A DNA stretch of 64,000 bases, from NCBI RefSeq assembly GCF_010119975.1, contig NZ_CP048222.1, positions 1,695,501-1,759,500 on the forward strand, written 5' to 3'. Origin of the DNA: Rhodocytophaga rosea (lineage in GTDB: Bacteria > Bacteroidota > Bacteroidia > Cytophagales > 172606-1). The translations under genes were made by a program, and so were the position numbers. This document shows positions 45,393-54,143 of the stretch, in pieces. The notes under the pieces were generated by a model that was not told the DNA's origin, searched no databases, and saw only the letters and a list, made by a program, of their open reading frames with translations. The stretch's first letter is position 1. Each line of letters begins with the position of its first letter.

Positions 45393-46028
45393 ATGTCTAT
45401 GAAAAAACATATTATTTTATATACCTGCCTGGCATTCCTTGTACTGGTTAACTCCTGCAAAGACAAAGACTACGATTGGGAAGACTGGGCTTATACAGCC
45501 GTTCCATTGGTATCAGTAAATACGGCCAAGTCGGCCTTGCCTACTGTGCAGACGGCCAATACTTCTTTTTTCAAATTAAGCGATCCCAACTTAGCGAATC
45601 AGGAATTTGAATATAGCCTTACCTGGGAAGGATTCGGAAAAGCGGAAGTACAATCTATAGAAGTATATCTTGGTTTTTATAAAGCGCCAGCTACCGGGAA
45701 TCCACCTTATCCTATCTTGATTTCTACCCCAGGTTTGCAATATCCAACCGCAACACAATATCCGCTTCCGAGCCGGGTAGGTGCCGCCGACAAACTTTTT
45801 GAAACAGTTACTGATTTTCCTAAAACATTTACCGTAACTGCGGCTCAGCTGGCAACTTTCGCTGGTATCGATTTAAGTACAGCTAAGCAGAATGATTACT
45901 TCCTATTCAAATTCATTGTCATCCACACCGATGGCCGGCGGATTGTAGGGTATCAGGAAAATGTGTGTGATGAAACCCGCGGGGAGCCAGGAGATTGCCG
46001 GGTAGGTGTACGTTTCAGAACGCAGTAA
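45393..46028 (+). CDS. Putative surface lipoprotein linked to SusCD
   Basis: The 211-residue protein has a lipoprotein signal peptide (lipobox Cys at residue 22, LVLVNSCKDKD) and a mature region of beta-sandwich character: FEYSLTWEGFGKAEVQSIEV and KTFTVTAAQLATFAGIDL. It looks like the third protein of the Sus-like operon, where such lipoproteins often bind substrate or help assembly. It starts 70 bp after the SusD stop and is followed by the palindromic repeat with an embedded terminator hairpin. No precise family was recognised. Confidence 0.75.
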   Translation: MSMKKHIILYTCLAFLVLVNSCKDKDYDWEDWAYTAVPLVSVNTAKSALPTVQTANTSFFKLSDPNLANQEFEYSLTWEGFGKAEVQSIEVYLGFYKAPATGNPPYPILISTPGLQYPTATQYPLPSRVGAADKLFETVTDFPKTFTVTAAQLATFAGIDLSTAKQNDYFLFKFIVIHTDGRRIVGYQENVCDETRGEPGDCRVGVRFRTQ

Positions 46029-46030
46029 AC

Positions 46031-46167
46031 TGTCTGGAACCTGGATTTATTTGATTTGATGATTTGCAGGAGTTTACTCTAATAAGCTAAAACTCCTGCA
46101 AATTTTGTTTAATCAGTTCATGTAATGCTGAAAATCCACTCATCTGTGTAATCCATGTTCCAGATTA
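46031..46167. repeat. Dispersed palindromic repeat, copy 5 (two halves flanking a terminator hairpin)
   Basis: TGTCTGGAACCTGGATTT opens the element, and a degenerate complement (TGTAATCCATGTTCCAGA) closes it about 115 bases later. A separate strong hairpin lies inside. Confidence 0.75.
46062..46103 (+). terminator. Hairpin terminator after the SusCD operon
   Basis: ATTTGCAGGAGTTT (46062-46075) pairs over 14 bases with AAACTCCTGCAAAT (46090-46103) across a 14-base loop, and TTTGTTT follows. It lies 34 bases after the last lipoprotein stop codon, so it can end the Sus-like transcript. Confidence 0.7.
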
Positions 46168-46236
46168 ATTATTTAGATATTTCCGCTACATTTCAAATAC
46201 CAACCATACTGCTTACTGGGATTTTATCGACGTTTT

Positions 46237-46830
46237 CTATTTCAGCTTTGCAAACATTGCTGCCACTTCTTGTTGGCGTTCTAATGGAACAACCGTAAAA
46301 ACATAACTGTCCGAATTGATATCAAGCATTTCCACAGAGTATCCTAATGACTTTATTTCCTCTTTGTTTATCAGCTCTATCATTTCAAGTGTGTCTTTGT
46401 AGCCAAAATTACTGGCTTCAGAAGAGATAAAGCCATAATTTTTAGCTTCAAGTATTCTGTTCAAAGCAAAACGAATATCTTCTTCTTCCTCTTTCCAATC
46501 CACTTCAGCCATTTGGTTGTTGTCCTGCAATATATCAATCAGAACAAACTTAGGTGTCAGCGATTTATCTTTAGGATAGGTTAGTCCACGTTCGGACAAT
46601 ATAAAATTATTATTTACATCATAAAAGGAGTTTGGCTTTTCAAAAGCCTGTTTAAGTCTGGTTTTTAATTTGTTCTTTAATGTTTCAGAAACGACAATAA
46701 CCTCAACTATTTTTTCATAAAATTCAAAATTGGTCTCTGTCGTCAAAACATCAGGTTGTTTTTTTACATCTGTCGGAGATACAAACTTATCATTTTGTTT
46801 TTGTCTGAAAAGGCTTGAAAATAGTCCCAT
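46237..46830 (-). CDS. Conserved-looking soluble protein, family uncertain (possibly DUF6630-like)
   Basis: The 197-residue protein starts MGLFSSLFRQKQ, a short hydrophobic-basic head common in small Bacteroidota proteins. It has no signal peptide. Helices around FYEKIVEVIVVSETLKNKLK and an acidic KEEEEDIRFALNRIL segment are clear. I cannot confirm its family, and DUF6630-like is only an impression. It is more AT-rich than smc, which lies upstream on the same strand. No function is assigned. Confidence 0.6.
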   Translation of the reverse strand: MGLFSSLFRQKQNDKFVSPTDVKKQPDVLTTETNFEFYEKIVEVIVVSETLKNKLKTRLKQAFEKPNSFYDVNNNFILSERGLTYPKDKSLTPKFVLIDILQDNNQMAEVDWKEEEEDIRFALNRILEAKNYGFISSEASNFGYKDTLEMIELINKEEIKSLGYSVEMLDINSDSYVFTVVPLERQQEVAAMFAKLK

Positions 46831-46900
46831 AAAATATTGTTGGTTATATAATTCCTGTCAGCAGGCTGGTGCCAATAACTATGTAGGCTCACCACTATAA

Positions 46901-49900
46901 TTACGCGAGTGCCCGCAAATCCACCGGAACTACTTTGGATACACCAATGTCATCTTCGGTTTGGGTGATGCCGTAGATAATATCAGTAGCCACCATGGTG
47001 CGTTTGTTATGGGTAACTACAATAAATTGTGAATCTGCAGAAAACGTACGGATAATGTTATTGAACTTATCAATATTGGCATCGTCCAGCGGTGCATCTA
47101 CCTCATCAAAAATACAGAAGGGAGCTGGTTTTAATAAATAAATCGCAAACAATAAAGAAATGGCAGTCAGGGTTTTTTCGCCGCCGGAAAGCTGATTGAT
47201 CGTAAGCGGACGTTTCCCTTTAGGCTTTGCCATAATCTCAATGCTCGATTCCAGGGGATTTTCCGGATTAGACAGTTTCAGGTCGCAGGAATCTTCTTCG
47301 GAGAATAATGAGCGGAACACTTTGATAAAATTCTGCCGGATCTGCTCATAGGCTTTCATAAAATTTTCCCTGGCCACCATATCAATTTCACTGATGGTTT
47401 GCAGCAGCGATTGTTTGGCATTGGCCAGATCCTGTTTCTGGGAATCAATAAAATCGAAACGGCCTTTCATTTCTTCGTAAGCCTCGAGTGCCATCGGATT
47501 AATGGGGCCAATGCGTTCCATGCGGCTTTTAATGTCCTGTACTTTTTCTCTGAGCAGTTGCTCACTCCACTCCTCTCCTATACCTGGTAAAAATCCATTG
47601 GTTGGCGCAGCAGTCTCCTGCATAAAAGCATCCAGGTCAATGCTGAACTCTACCGATAATCTCTCTTTTACCGCCATCAGCTGGAGTTTGGTATCACTGA
47701 GTTTATGCTGCAATTCATTCAGCAAACTATCGGTACTTTCCCGCTGGCGGTTTATATCCTTGGTTTCTTTTTCCGCTTTGTCAATCCAGCCCCGAGCCTG
47801 GTAATAGGCTTTTTCCGCCTCATTTACGCCCTGCTCGATGCTTTCTTTCTCTTGTTGCAGGGTGGCTAAGGTATCATCATCGGCTTCAGTGGTATCAGCT
47901 AATTGATCTACCAGATGTTCCGTTTTGTGAAGTTCTTCTTTGTTTTTGGTGAGCCGCAGCAAACTGCTTTGTAAGGCTTGTTCCTGAAAATGAATTTCCT
48001 GTACAAGCGCCGAAACTTTATTTTGCTGCTGATGCACCGCAATATTTTCCTGGTTATAGGCCGAAGATTTTTGCCCGAGCGCTTCATTTTCATAGAGCAA
48101 TTCCCCATTCAACTGGCTCACTCTGGCTTCAACTTGCTTCAAGGCTGCCGCCTTCGTATCTGATTCCGGCTCTTGTTCTTCAATCTCTTCCTGCAGGATT
48201 TCCATTTGCTCCTGTATGGCCGAATGCCTCGCCGACTGGCTCTGAAGCAATTGCATCGTTTGTTCCTGCCTCGTCCTTACGGTGATCTGCTCCTGGCTGA
48301 TTAAGGTGATTTCTTTTTGTTTCTGGCTCACTGCCGCAGATAAAGATGCCTGCTTAGTTTGCAATTCCTGTTTCTGCTGCTGTTTTTGCTGCAAGGCAGT
48401 ATTTAAACCGGCGATAGTTTCATTCAGTTGAGCGATCTCTGCTTTCAGGTTTTCCAGATTTCTTGCCCTTCCGATCCGTTTGCCTTCAAACAAACCTACT
48501 GAACCACCGGAAATGCTGAAACGCCGCCTGGTTGCTTTGCCATTCTGGGTAATAAAAATAGCGCCCTCATTTCTGGGAAGTACCGGCTGATTCTGTGTCA
48601 GAATGTATACATTATCGAGCAGGATACGCACCAGATACTGGTATTTTGCATCATATTCCACAATATCAATGGCAGCTACAATTCCTTTCTCTACATCTGA
48701 TTTGAGTATACTGGCAGAAGTATAGGTTCCGATATTATCGAGTACAAAAAAGTTAGCCCGGCCTTTTTCTGCATGGCTTAGCCACCCAATGGCCTGGTAT
48801 GCCTGTTCTTCGGTTTGCACCACATAATAATTCATGACCGGCTCCAGGTAATTTTCGATGGCCACCCTATACTCATTCGGACAAGTGAGAATATCAGAAA
48901 CCAGCAGGGCATTTTTATCAAATGCATGGTGTTTTTTGAGGAACTTAATGGCTTCCGGAAAACCTTCCAGACTCTCTACCAGCGATTTGGTAAGTTTATA
49001 TTCATTCTGTCTGGCGTCCAGGGTACGGTTGTGTTGCCCAATCTCCTGTTTCAGCCGTTCTATATCCGATTCTATCTGATGGGTTTCCTCCTGTATCTGC
49101 TTCACGGAATTTTGCAGGCTATTTAATGCCTGCTGACTCTCTTCGAGCCTGGTCGTAATTTCGTAGAGTTTATCTTCAAACAGATGCAGATTGGTTCTTT
49201 GCTCGGCATTGGCAGAAGTAGCCCTTTCCAGTTCCTGTTTCAGCGACGAAAGCTGAATCTGCTTAATTTCCAGGGATTTTTTCAACTGGTACACCTCTTC
49301 CTGGTGTTTGCGGAACTGCCCGGATGCCCGGCTTACTTCCTGCTGGAGCTGATGCGTTAAATTCTTTTGTGCCTGGTATTCTTCCTGCAAGAACGCCAGT
49401 TGCTCGGACATGTCACGCACCACCTGTTCGGCAGCTAATTTTTGCCGGGTTAATTTAGCAATTTCATCTTCGGCTTTGCGGATATTTCCCTGGTCTTGTT
49501 CCAGCTGCGTTTTCAGGGAATTGAGTTTATCAGTCAGAAATGCCTGCCGTTCCTGCCGGATTTTTTTCTCATTTTCATACTGCCGGATTTTCCCCACATA
49601 TTCATTTAGCGTCCGTTGTCTGGCGGCAAATAGTCTTTCCTTTTCAATCAAACTACCTTTTTCCTTTTCCAGGGATAATTCTTTTTCGCCCAGTTGTTGC
49701 TGTAATTGCCGTTTTCGCTCCTGCTCAGTCTCTATCTGCTTCCCTAATTTTATAAAGGATTCACTGTGCTTGTCTATTGTTTTACGGGCCAGTACAATGC
49801 TCCAGTGTTTGTATTCCTCTTTGAGTTTAAAATAGCTCTGGGTTTGTTTGGCTTGCTTTTCCAGTACTTTCAGGTTTTTACTGATCTCATGCAGCAGGTC

Positions 49901-50476
49901 TTCTACCCTGGCCAGATCCGTATCGGTTTCTTCCAGTTTGCGCAATGTTTCCTTCTTGCGTACTTTAAACTTCGAAATACCGGCTGCTTCCTCAAATAAC
50001 CCCCGTCGGGAATTGTCCTTGTCGTTGAGGATATCATCTACCATTTTCAGCTCAATAATCGCATAACTATCTGAGACAATACCAGTATCCAGAAACAGGT
50101 TGGTAATGTCTTTCAGGCGGCAGGTTACGTTGTTGAGCAGATATTCGCTTTCGCCGGATCGGTAATATTTACGGGTAATAGTAACCTGGGAATATTCGGT
50201 AGGAAGCAGTTTGCGGTTGTTGTTGAAAGTAAGGGAAACCTCTGCCATTTGCAGGGCTTTCCGGGTTTTGGTACCGTTGAAAATGATATTTTCCATTTTC
50301 TCCGAGCGCAGGGCTTTGGTTTTCTGTTCGCCCAGTACCCAGCGGATGGCATCTACAATATTGGATTTACCGCAACCATTCGGGCCAACAATGCCGGTGA
50401 TGCCTTCATCAAAATTGATAACTACTTTATCTCCGAAACTTTTAAATCCTTTGATCTCTAATTTGCTTAACTGCAT
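46901..50476 (-). CDS. smc: SMC chromosome-segregation ATPase
   Basis: The 1191-residue protein is a full-length bacterial SMC. Its N-terminal head has Walker A GPNGCGKS at 31-38. Two long coiled-coil arms (about 170-500 and 660-1020) flank a hinge near 505-640. The C-terminal head carries the ABC signature LSGGEK near 1095 and Walker B CIFDEVDAPLDD near 1123. SMC with ScpA/ScpB compacts and separates replicated chromosomes. It stands alone here; ScpAB are elsewhere. Its start is separated from the divergent gene at 50671 by about 195 bp that contain the most complete palindromic repeat. Confidence 0.97.
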   Translation of the reverse strand: MQLSKLEIKGFKSFGDKVVINFDEGITGIVGPNGCGKSNIVDAIRWVLGEQKTKALRSEKMENIIFNGTKTRKALQMAEVSLTFNNNRKLLPTEYSQVTITRKYYRSGESEYLLNNVTCRLKDITNLFLDTGIVSDSYAIIELKMVDDILNDKDNSRRGLFEEAAGISKFKVRKKETLRKLEETDTDLARVEDLLHEISKNLKVLEKQAKQTQSYFKLKEEYKHWSIVLARKTIDKHSESFIKLGKQIETEQERKRQLQQQLGEKELSLEKEKGSLIEKERLFAARQRTLNEYVGKIRQYENEKKIRQERQAFLTDKLNSLKTQLEQDQGNIRKAEDEIAKLTRQKLAAEQVVRDMSEQLAFLQEEYQAQKNLTHQLQQEVSRASGQFRKHQEEVYQLKKSLEIKQIQLSSLKQELERATSANAEQRTNLHLFEDKLYEITTRLEESQQALNSLQNSVKQIQEETHQIESDIERLKQEIGQHNRTLDARQNEYKLTKSLVESLEGFPEAIKFLKKHHAFDKNALLVSDILTCPNEYRVAIENYLEPVMNYYVVQTEEQAYQAIGWLSHAEKGRANFFVLDNIGTYTSASILKSDVEKGIVAAIDIVEYDAKYQYLVRILLDNVYILTQNQPVLPRNEGAIFITQNGKATRRRFSISGGSVGLFEGKRIGRARNLENLKAEIAQLNETIAGLNTALQQKQQQKQELQTKQASLSAAVSQKQKEITLISQEQITVRTRQEQTMQLLQSQSARHSAIQEQMEILQEEIEEQEPESDTKAAALKQVEARVSQLNGELLYENEALGQKSSAYNQENIAVHQQQNKVSALVQEIHFQEQALQSSLLRLTKNKEELHKTEHLVDQLADTTEADDDTLATLQQEKESIEQGVNEAEKAYYQARGWIDKAEKETKDINRQRESTDSLLNELQHKLSDTKLQLMAVKERLSVEFSIDLDAFMQETAAPTNGFLPGIGEEWSEQLLREKVQDIKSRMERIGPINPMALEAYEEMKGRFDFIDSQKQDLANAKQSLLQTISEIDMVARENFMKAYEQIRQNFIKVFRSLFSEEDSCDLKLSNPENPLESSIEIMAKPKGKRPLTINQLSGGEKTLTAISLLFAIYLLKPAPFCIFDEVDAPLDDANIDKFNNIIRTFSADSQFIVVTHNKRTMVATDIIYGITQTEDDIGVSKVVPVDLRALA

Positions 50477-50501
50477 GAATCAATACAAGGTGGTTGGGTG
50501 G

Positions 50502-50605
50502 ATTGTCTGGAACCTGGATTTACAAGAGTTGAGGATGAACAGGATTAAAGAGTGAAGATAATCTATCCAATCCTATTAATCCGATAAATCCAGGTTCCAG
50601 ACAAT
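50502..50605. repeat. Dispersed palindromic repeat, complete copy 6 with 21-bp inverted arms
   Basis: The 21 bases from 50502 (ATTGTCTGGAACCTGGATTT plus A) are exactly complementary in reverse to those ending at 50605, enclosing about 62 bases. This is the fullest copy of the element seen. It lies between the smc and 50671 start codons, which are divergent, so it may carry or affect their promoters. Confidence 0.85.
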
Positions 50606-50670
50606 GACTAAAATACTTTCTCTATCGCAAAAAATATCAAATCTATCAGTATTTTTTTATATTTGATAGT

Positions 50671-51321
50671 ATGGATGGACTTCAGATTTTATTCTACATC
50701 GTAGTAGCAATTATTTATTTTATTATACAGGCACGAAAACAAGCAAAGAACGCCCAGCCACCGACTACTGGCGAAAATACCGGGCCTGATCCTACCATGA
50801 CGCAGAATAGTCCGCCCCGGAAAACCAATGTTCCTACCTTACAGGATTTACTGAACGAATTTGGCGAAGCGACCAGGAAAAATCCACAGCCCCAGGCAAC
50901 GATAGAACAGCGTCCGGAACCGGCTAACCTACCCCAGAAAAGTTTTTATGAAGAGGCGGAAGAAAAAGCCCGGCAACAGAAACGCAAAGTTGAATTAAAA
51001 GCCCAGAAAGCTGCCAAACGAGCCGCTGAAGCCAAACGGGCGATGGAAGTACAGAAACGGGAAGAGGCGCTTGAAGATCTTAGCTATGAGCAAACCGGTG
51101 AAGAATATGTTCCGACCTATGAAAATAAAGCCAGTCTGGTAGATTATGAAGATCCCACTAAATCGGAGTATGAAGGGCTGAACGACAGCTCTAAAAACAG
51201 GTTTGCTGCCTTTGATATCCGCAAGGTTACGCCCAATATGTATGCCCAGCTGTTTAAAAACCCCGAAACCGCCAGAACTGCTTTTATCATGGGCGAAATT
51301 TTCAAGCGCAAGTATGATTGA
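50671..51321 (+). CDS. Membrane-anchored charged protein, unknown function
   Basis: The 216-residue protein has one N-terminal helix (LQILFYIVVAIIYFIIQARK, about 4-22), a Pro/Gln-rich stretch (27-90), a long charged helix rich in Ala/Lys/Glu (about 92-135, possibly coiled-coil) and a C-terminal segment ending FKRKYD with NPETARTAFIMGEI. No family was recognised; proteins of this shape occur next to smc in related bacteria. It is divergent from smc. Confidence 0.7.
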   Translation: MDGLQILFYIVVAIIYFIIQARKQAKNAQPPTTGENTGPDPTMTQNSPPRKTNVPTLQDLLNEFGEATRKNPQPQATIEQRPEPANLPQKSFYEEAEEKARQQKRKVELKAQKAAKRAAEAKRAMEVQKREEALEDLSYEQTGEEYVPTYENKASLVDYEDPTKSEYEGLNDSSKNRFAAFDIRKVTPNMYAQLFKNPETARTAFIMGEIFKRKYD

Positions 51322-51349
51322 GGATTGTTAGCTTTCATAAAAGAGATAG

Positions 51350-51664
51350 ATGAAAATAAGAAGTAAGCAGCAAGAAAATGATATAACTATACTGCTATTA
51401 GCATTGCTATGCTTATTGCCAATCATCTGGATGGGAATAGATTATTATGATGATTCTATCATAACAAACAGAGGTACAGAATTATTGAGATTTTATACAG
51501 TTGTTTTCGTATCAGGACCATCATTAATCTTTTTAGGTATAGTGTATTGGATAGTAGATAAATCCAGGAGGAACAATAAAATCATTGGATGGGTATTAAT
51601 CTTTCTGGGCATACTGTGGTGTAGCTATATAGTTTATGTATTAGCAACTGAAGACATAGCATAA
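51350..51664 (+). CDS. AT-rich small membrane protein in a cassette-like unit
   Basis: The 104-residue protein has three predicted helices (about 12-30, 41-63, 76-97) and little else. Its A/T-rich codons differ from the gene before it. It is bracketed by GTTAGCTTTC (51327-51336) and its exact reverse complement GAAAGCTAAC (51687-51696), the second heading a hairpin that ends in GTTAG. That is the same design as at 31.8-32.4 kb. The gene is probably a mobile cassette passenger; no function can be given. Confidence 0.6.
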   Translation: MKIRSKQQENDITILLLALLCLLPIIWMGIDYYDDSIITNRGTELLRFYTVVFVSGPSLIFLGIVYWIVDKSRRNNKIIGWVLIFLGILWCSYIVYVLATEDIA

Positions 51665-51686
51665 ATATAATTAAGGAATAAAAAAC

Positions 51687-51786
51687 GAAAGCTAACTCCC
51701 AACTCAAACCGTCAACCGGCCTTTCCGAGTTCAAGTCTCAACTCAACAGGATCGGTTATGCAAGAGTTGATGGACTGTTAGTTGTT
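51687..51786 (+). other. attC-like recombination site candidate B
   Basis: GAAAGCTAAC (51687-51696) begins a palindrome. CAACTC (51700-51705) pairs with GAGTTG (51764-51769), TCC pairs with GGA just outside, and CTAAC pairs with GTTAG (51778-51782). Unpaired bases interrupt the stem as in attC. The left motif complements the start of the same unit at 51327. The 3' end is GTTAGTT, close to but not equal to GTTRRRY. No integrase gene is seen. Confidence 0.45.
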
Positions 51787-51799
51787 CGCTTTAAGAAGA

Positions 51800-52447
51800 A
51801 TGGCGCTGTACGACTTAAATAATCCATTGATAAAATACAGGATAATCGTTTTTCTCACCTTTTTCCTGATGTTAAGCTTGCTTATTGACCAATGGATATC
51901 TCTATTTGTAAAAAATAATGTAGCTGACTTCATCTTCTATGTTAAGAAGATAGAATCTTGGAGTGATTTTATTACCAATAAACTATCGGCTATTTTTCTA
52001 ATCATAAGCTCAATAGGTTTATTAATCAGCAGCTTATATTTCAAAAATCTAAAATGGGCTTCTTTTTTTATTTCCTGGATCATTGTTATAGTATGTGCTG
52101 CAATTATAACTTCCTACTTAAAAATCTATTTTGGACGAATGAGGCCAGAATACATATTTGAAAATGGATTAACCGGAGCGCATTACTGGTTTAAAAGCGG
52201 TGATGGTTTTCCTTCCGGGCATGCCTCTTATTATTTTAGTTTGTTTTTTCCACCCTGTTATTATTTCGATAAGGCAAAGCCTGTTATTATAATACCTGTA
52301 ATGATTGCTGTAGGCAGGGTAATACAAAAAGCCCATTTTTTAAGTGATATAGTAATGTCTGTTCTGATTGTTGTTACTTTAACTGTGGCAGCAGATCTGA
52401 TAATCAGAATGGCAGCCAGACATATTAAACTTAAAGCCTTTTATTAG
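51800..52447 (+). CDS. PAP2-family phosphatase
   Basis: The 215-residue protein has five or six membrane helices and the three phosphatase motifs: KIYFGRMRP (KxxxxxxRP), FPSGHAS (PSGH) and GRVIQKAHFLSDI (RxxxxxHxxxD). Such enzymes remove phosphate from phosphatidic acid, undecaprenyl pyrophosphate or lipid A in the membrane. ATG 51800 gives MALYDLNNPL; a TTG at 51782 is less likely. The gene is AT-rich like the small gene before it, but there is no complementary cassette end after its stop. Confidence 0.88.
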   Translation: MALYDLNNPLIKYRIIVFLTFFLMLSLLIDQWISLFVKNNVADFIFYVKKIESWSDFITNKLSAIFLIISSIGLLISSLYFKNLKWASFFISWIIVIVCAAIITSYLKIYFGRMRPEYIFENGLTGAHYWFKSGDGFPSGHASYYFSLFFPPCYYFDKAKPVIIIPVMIAVGRVIQKAHFLSDIVMSVLIVVTLTVAADLIIRMAARHIKLKAFY

Positions 52448-52551
52448 GCTTCCAATAATTCGTATAAAACCGTTAAATTTTAATAAAATTTTTATTTCCG
52501 GTGCAACCTCCCGGCAAACCCTTGCATCTACCCTTTCGAAAAAGCAAACGA

Positions 52552-53171
52552 ATGAACCTGAAGCTTTACATTTATAAATCTGATTCTGAAGAAAAAATAA
52601 TCCGGGCCTGCCAGAAGGGGAGGCATCGGCTCAGCGGGAGATTTATAATAAATACTCCAGGAAAATGATGGGTATTTGCCTGCGTTACGTAAACAGCCGT
52701 TTTGAAGCCGAAGATATTCTCATTGCCGGATTTATGCGGGTGTTTGAAAAAATCGGGCAATACAAACATGAGGGAAGTTTTGAAGGCTGGCTCAGAAGGG
52801 TAATGGTGAACGAGGCTTTAGGCTATATACGCAAGAATAAAAGCATTTACATGGAAGTAGAAATAGATAAAGCCGATTACCAGTCTGACCATAATACGGA
52901 GGCAAGCACTCACCTGGAAGCAGAAGAGCTCCTGCAACTGGTACAAGGGCTGCCCACAGGCTATAAAACGGTATTTAACCTGTATGCCATTGAAGGCTAT
53001 TCGCACAAAGAAATTGCCGATATGCTGGGCATCAGTGAGAATACCTCTAAATCGCAGTTGAGCCGGGCAAGGGCATTATTGCAACAACAACTGGCTGACT
53101 TAGAAAAAAAAACGGTAAAAACAGAAGCAAGCTATGAAACAAAACCTGCTGCTTTTGCGCAAAGAATATAA
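52552..53171 (+). CDS. ECF-type RNA polymerase sigma factor, 5' end frameshifted
   Basis: Sigma-70 region 2 (RYVNSRFEAEDILIAGFMRVFEKI) and region 4 (GLPTGYKTVFNLYAIEGYSH, with HTH GISENTSKSQLSRARALL) mark an ECF factor. The uninterrupted frame from ATG 52665 gives 168 residues that lack the first part of region 2. ATG 52552 reads MNLKLYIYKSDSEEKIIRAC and then runs out of frame at the G run 52617-52620. Adding one G gives ACQKGEASAQREIYNKYSRK, the expected region 2 start, and 206 residues in all. The gene may be intact with one missing base. It leads a trio with a TM protein and a beta-barrel protein. Confidence 0.88.
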
Positions 53172-53226
53172 AAATCATTAACAATAATTAAGTAACGGCG
53201 TACCTGTTTACTAAAAAAGATAAAGC

Positions 53227-54018
53227 ATGAAATCATCCAATAACATAGATAAACTTTTTGCTGACAAACTCTCCAGCCTGGAAAGCACCCCTTCTGCTGA
53301 TGCCTGGATGAACCTGCAAAAAGGATTGCAGCAAAAAAATAAAAAAAAACCCATTTGGCTCCCGTATTCGGTAGCGGCTGCCATGCTTTTGCTTATCCTG
53401 AGCGGCGTTCTGCTGCGTAAGCAGTTTACGGATGAAGGAAGTATTGCTATAGATAAACCTCCGGTGGAAGAACAAGTAAGCCCACAGGAGAAGCAAACGA
53501 TTCCTGCCCAGCCGAATACAGAAAAAAATAACCAAATCGCTCAGCAGCAACAAAATAATCCTGCTGAAAATATTAGTCAGCCCGATAAAACTGAGCTTAA
53601 GTCTGGTATTCAGGTTACGCCAGAACCCAAACCAAAGAAAGAAAAACAATCTAAAACCGCTATTAAACCTGCTCCTGGCAAACAACCAGTAGAATTACGC
53701 CAGGCACCAGCAATTCAGGAAACAGTAGCGATACAGGAAACCATCCCTATGCCGGAAACAACTCTGGCGCTGGCTAATCCGGAGGCCAGTACCATTGTAG
53801 TAACTGTTCAGCTGGATGAGCCTCAGGTTGCAGAAGAATCAGCAGAAATGGACGAGCCCGATTCGCCTGCCAAACAAGGCAAAGCTGCCAGGTTATTGGA
53901 TAAGCTGAGGAAACTCAAAAAAGGTGAGTTTGATGAATTAGGCCTCAATAAGCAGAATTTAGTAGCCCTGGTAAAAGTAAACAGTGGCCGTTCTCACCAG
54001 GATAAGAGCCGGGAATAA
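53227..54018 (+). CDS. Single-pass membrane protein, probable anti-sigma partner
   Basis: The 263-residue protein has a cytosolic N-terminus (about 1-42, DKLFADKLSSLESTPSADAWMNLQKGLQQ), one helix (about 47-65) and a long extracytoplasmic region rich in Pro, Lys, Glu and Gln with low complexity. In Bacteroidota a gene of this shape usually follows a sigma factor and holds it at the membrane. It starts 55 bp after the sigma gene. The inference rests on position and topology; no zinc motif is seen. Confidence 0.75.
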   Translation: MKSSNNIDKLFADKLSSLESTPSADAWMNLQKGLQQKNKKKPIWLPYSVAAAMLLLILSGVLLRKQFTDEGSIAIDKPPVEEQVSPQEKQTIPAQPNTEKNNQIAQQQQNNPAENISQPDKTELKSGIQVTPEPKPKKEKQSKTAIKPAPGKQPVELRQAPAIQETVAIQETIPMPETTLALANPEASTIVVTVQLDEPQVAEESAEMDEPDSPAKQGKAARLLDKLRKLKKGEFDELGLNKQNLVALVKVNSGRSHQDKSRE

Positions 54019-54143
54019 TACCCGTTATTAGTCAATAGTCAATTGTATTGGAAGTATTTAATAATCATAAAAAGATAAAGCTGCGCAGCGCTGTCAAACC
54101 AATTTTAGTGTCAGTCATCCATTTTAATTTATCCTTTGCACCC

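Noticed and set aside
46831-46900. attC-like site upstream of the 197-residue gene
   Set aside because: The GTTAT/ATAAC pairs point the wrong way for an R''/R' arrangement, and no complementary site was found past the gene.
51800-52447. PAP2 gene as a third cassette passenger
   Set aside because: It follows a GTTAG junction, but no complementary end is found after its stop codon.
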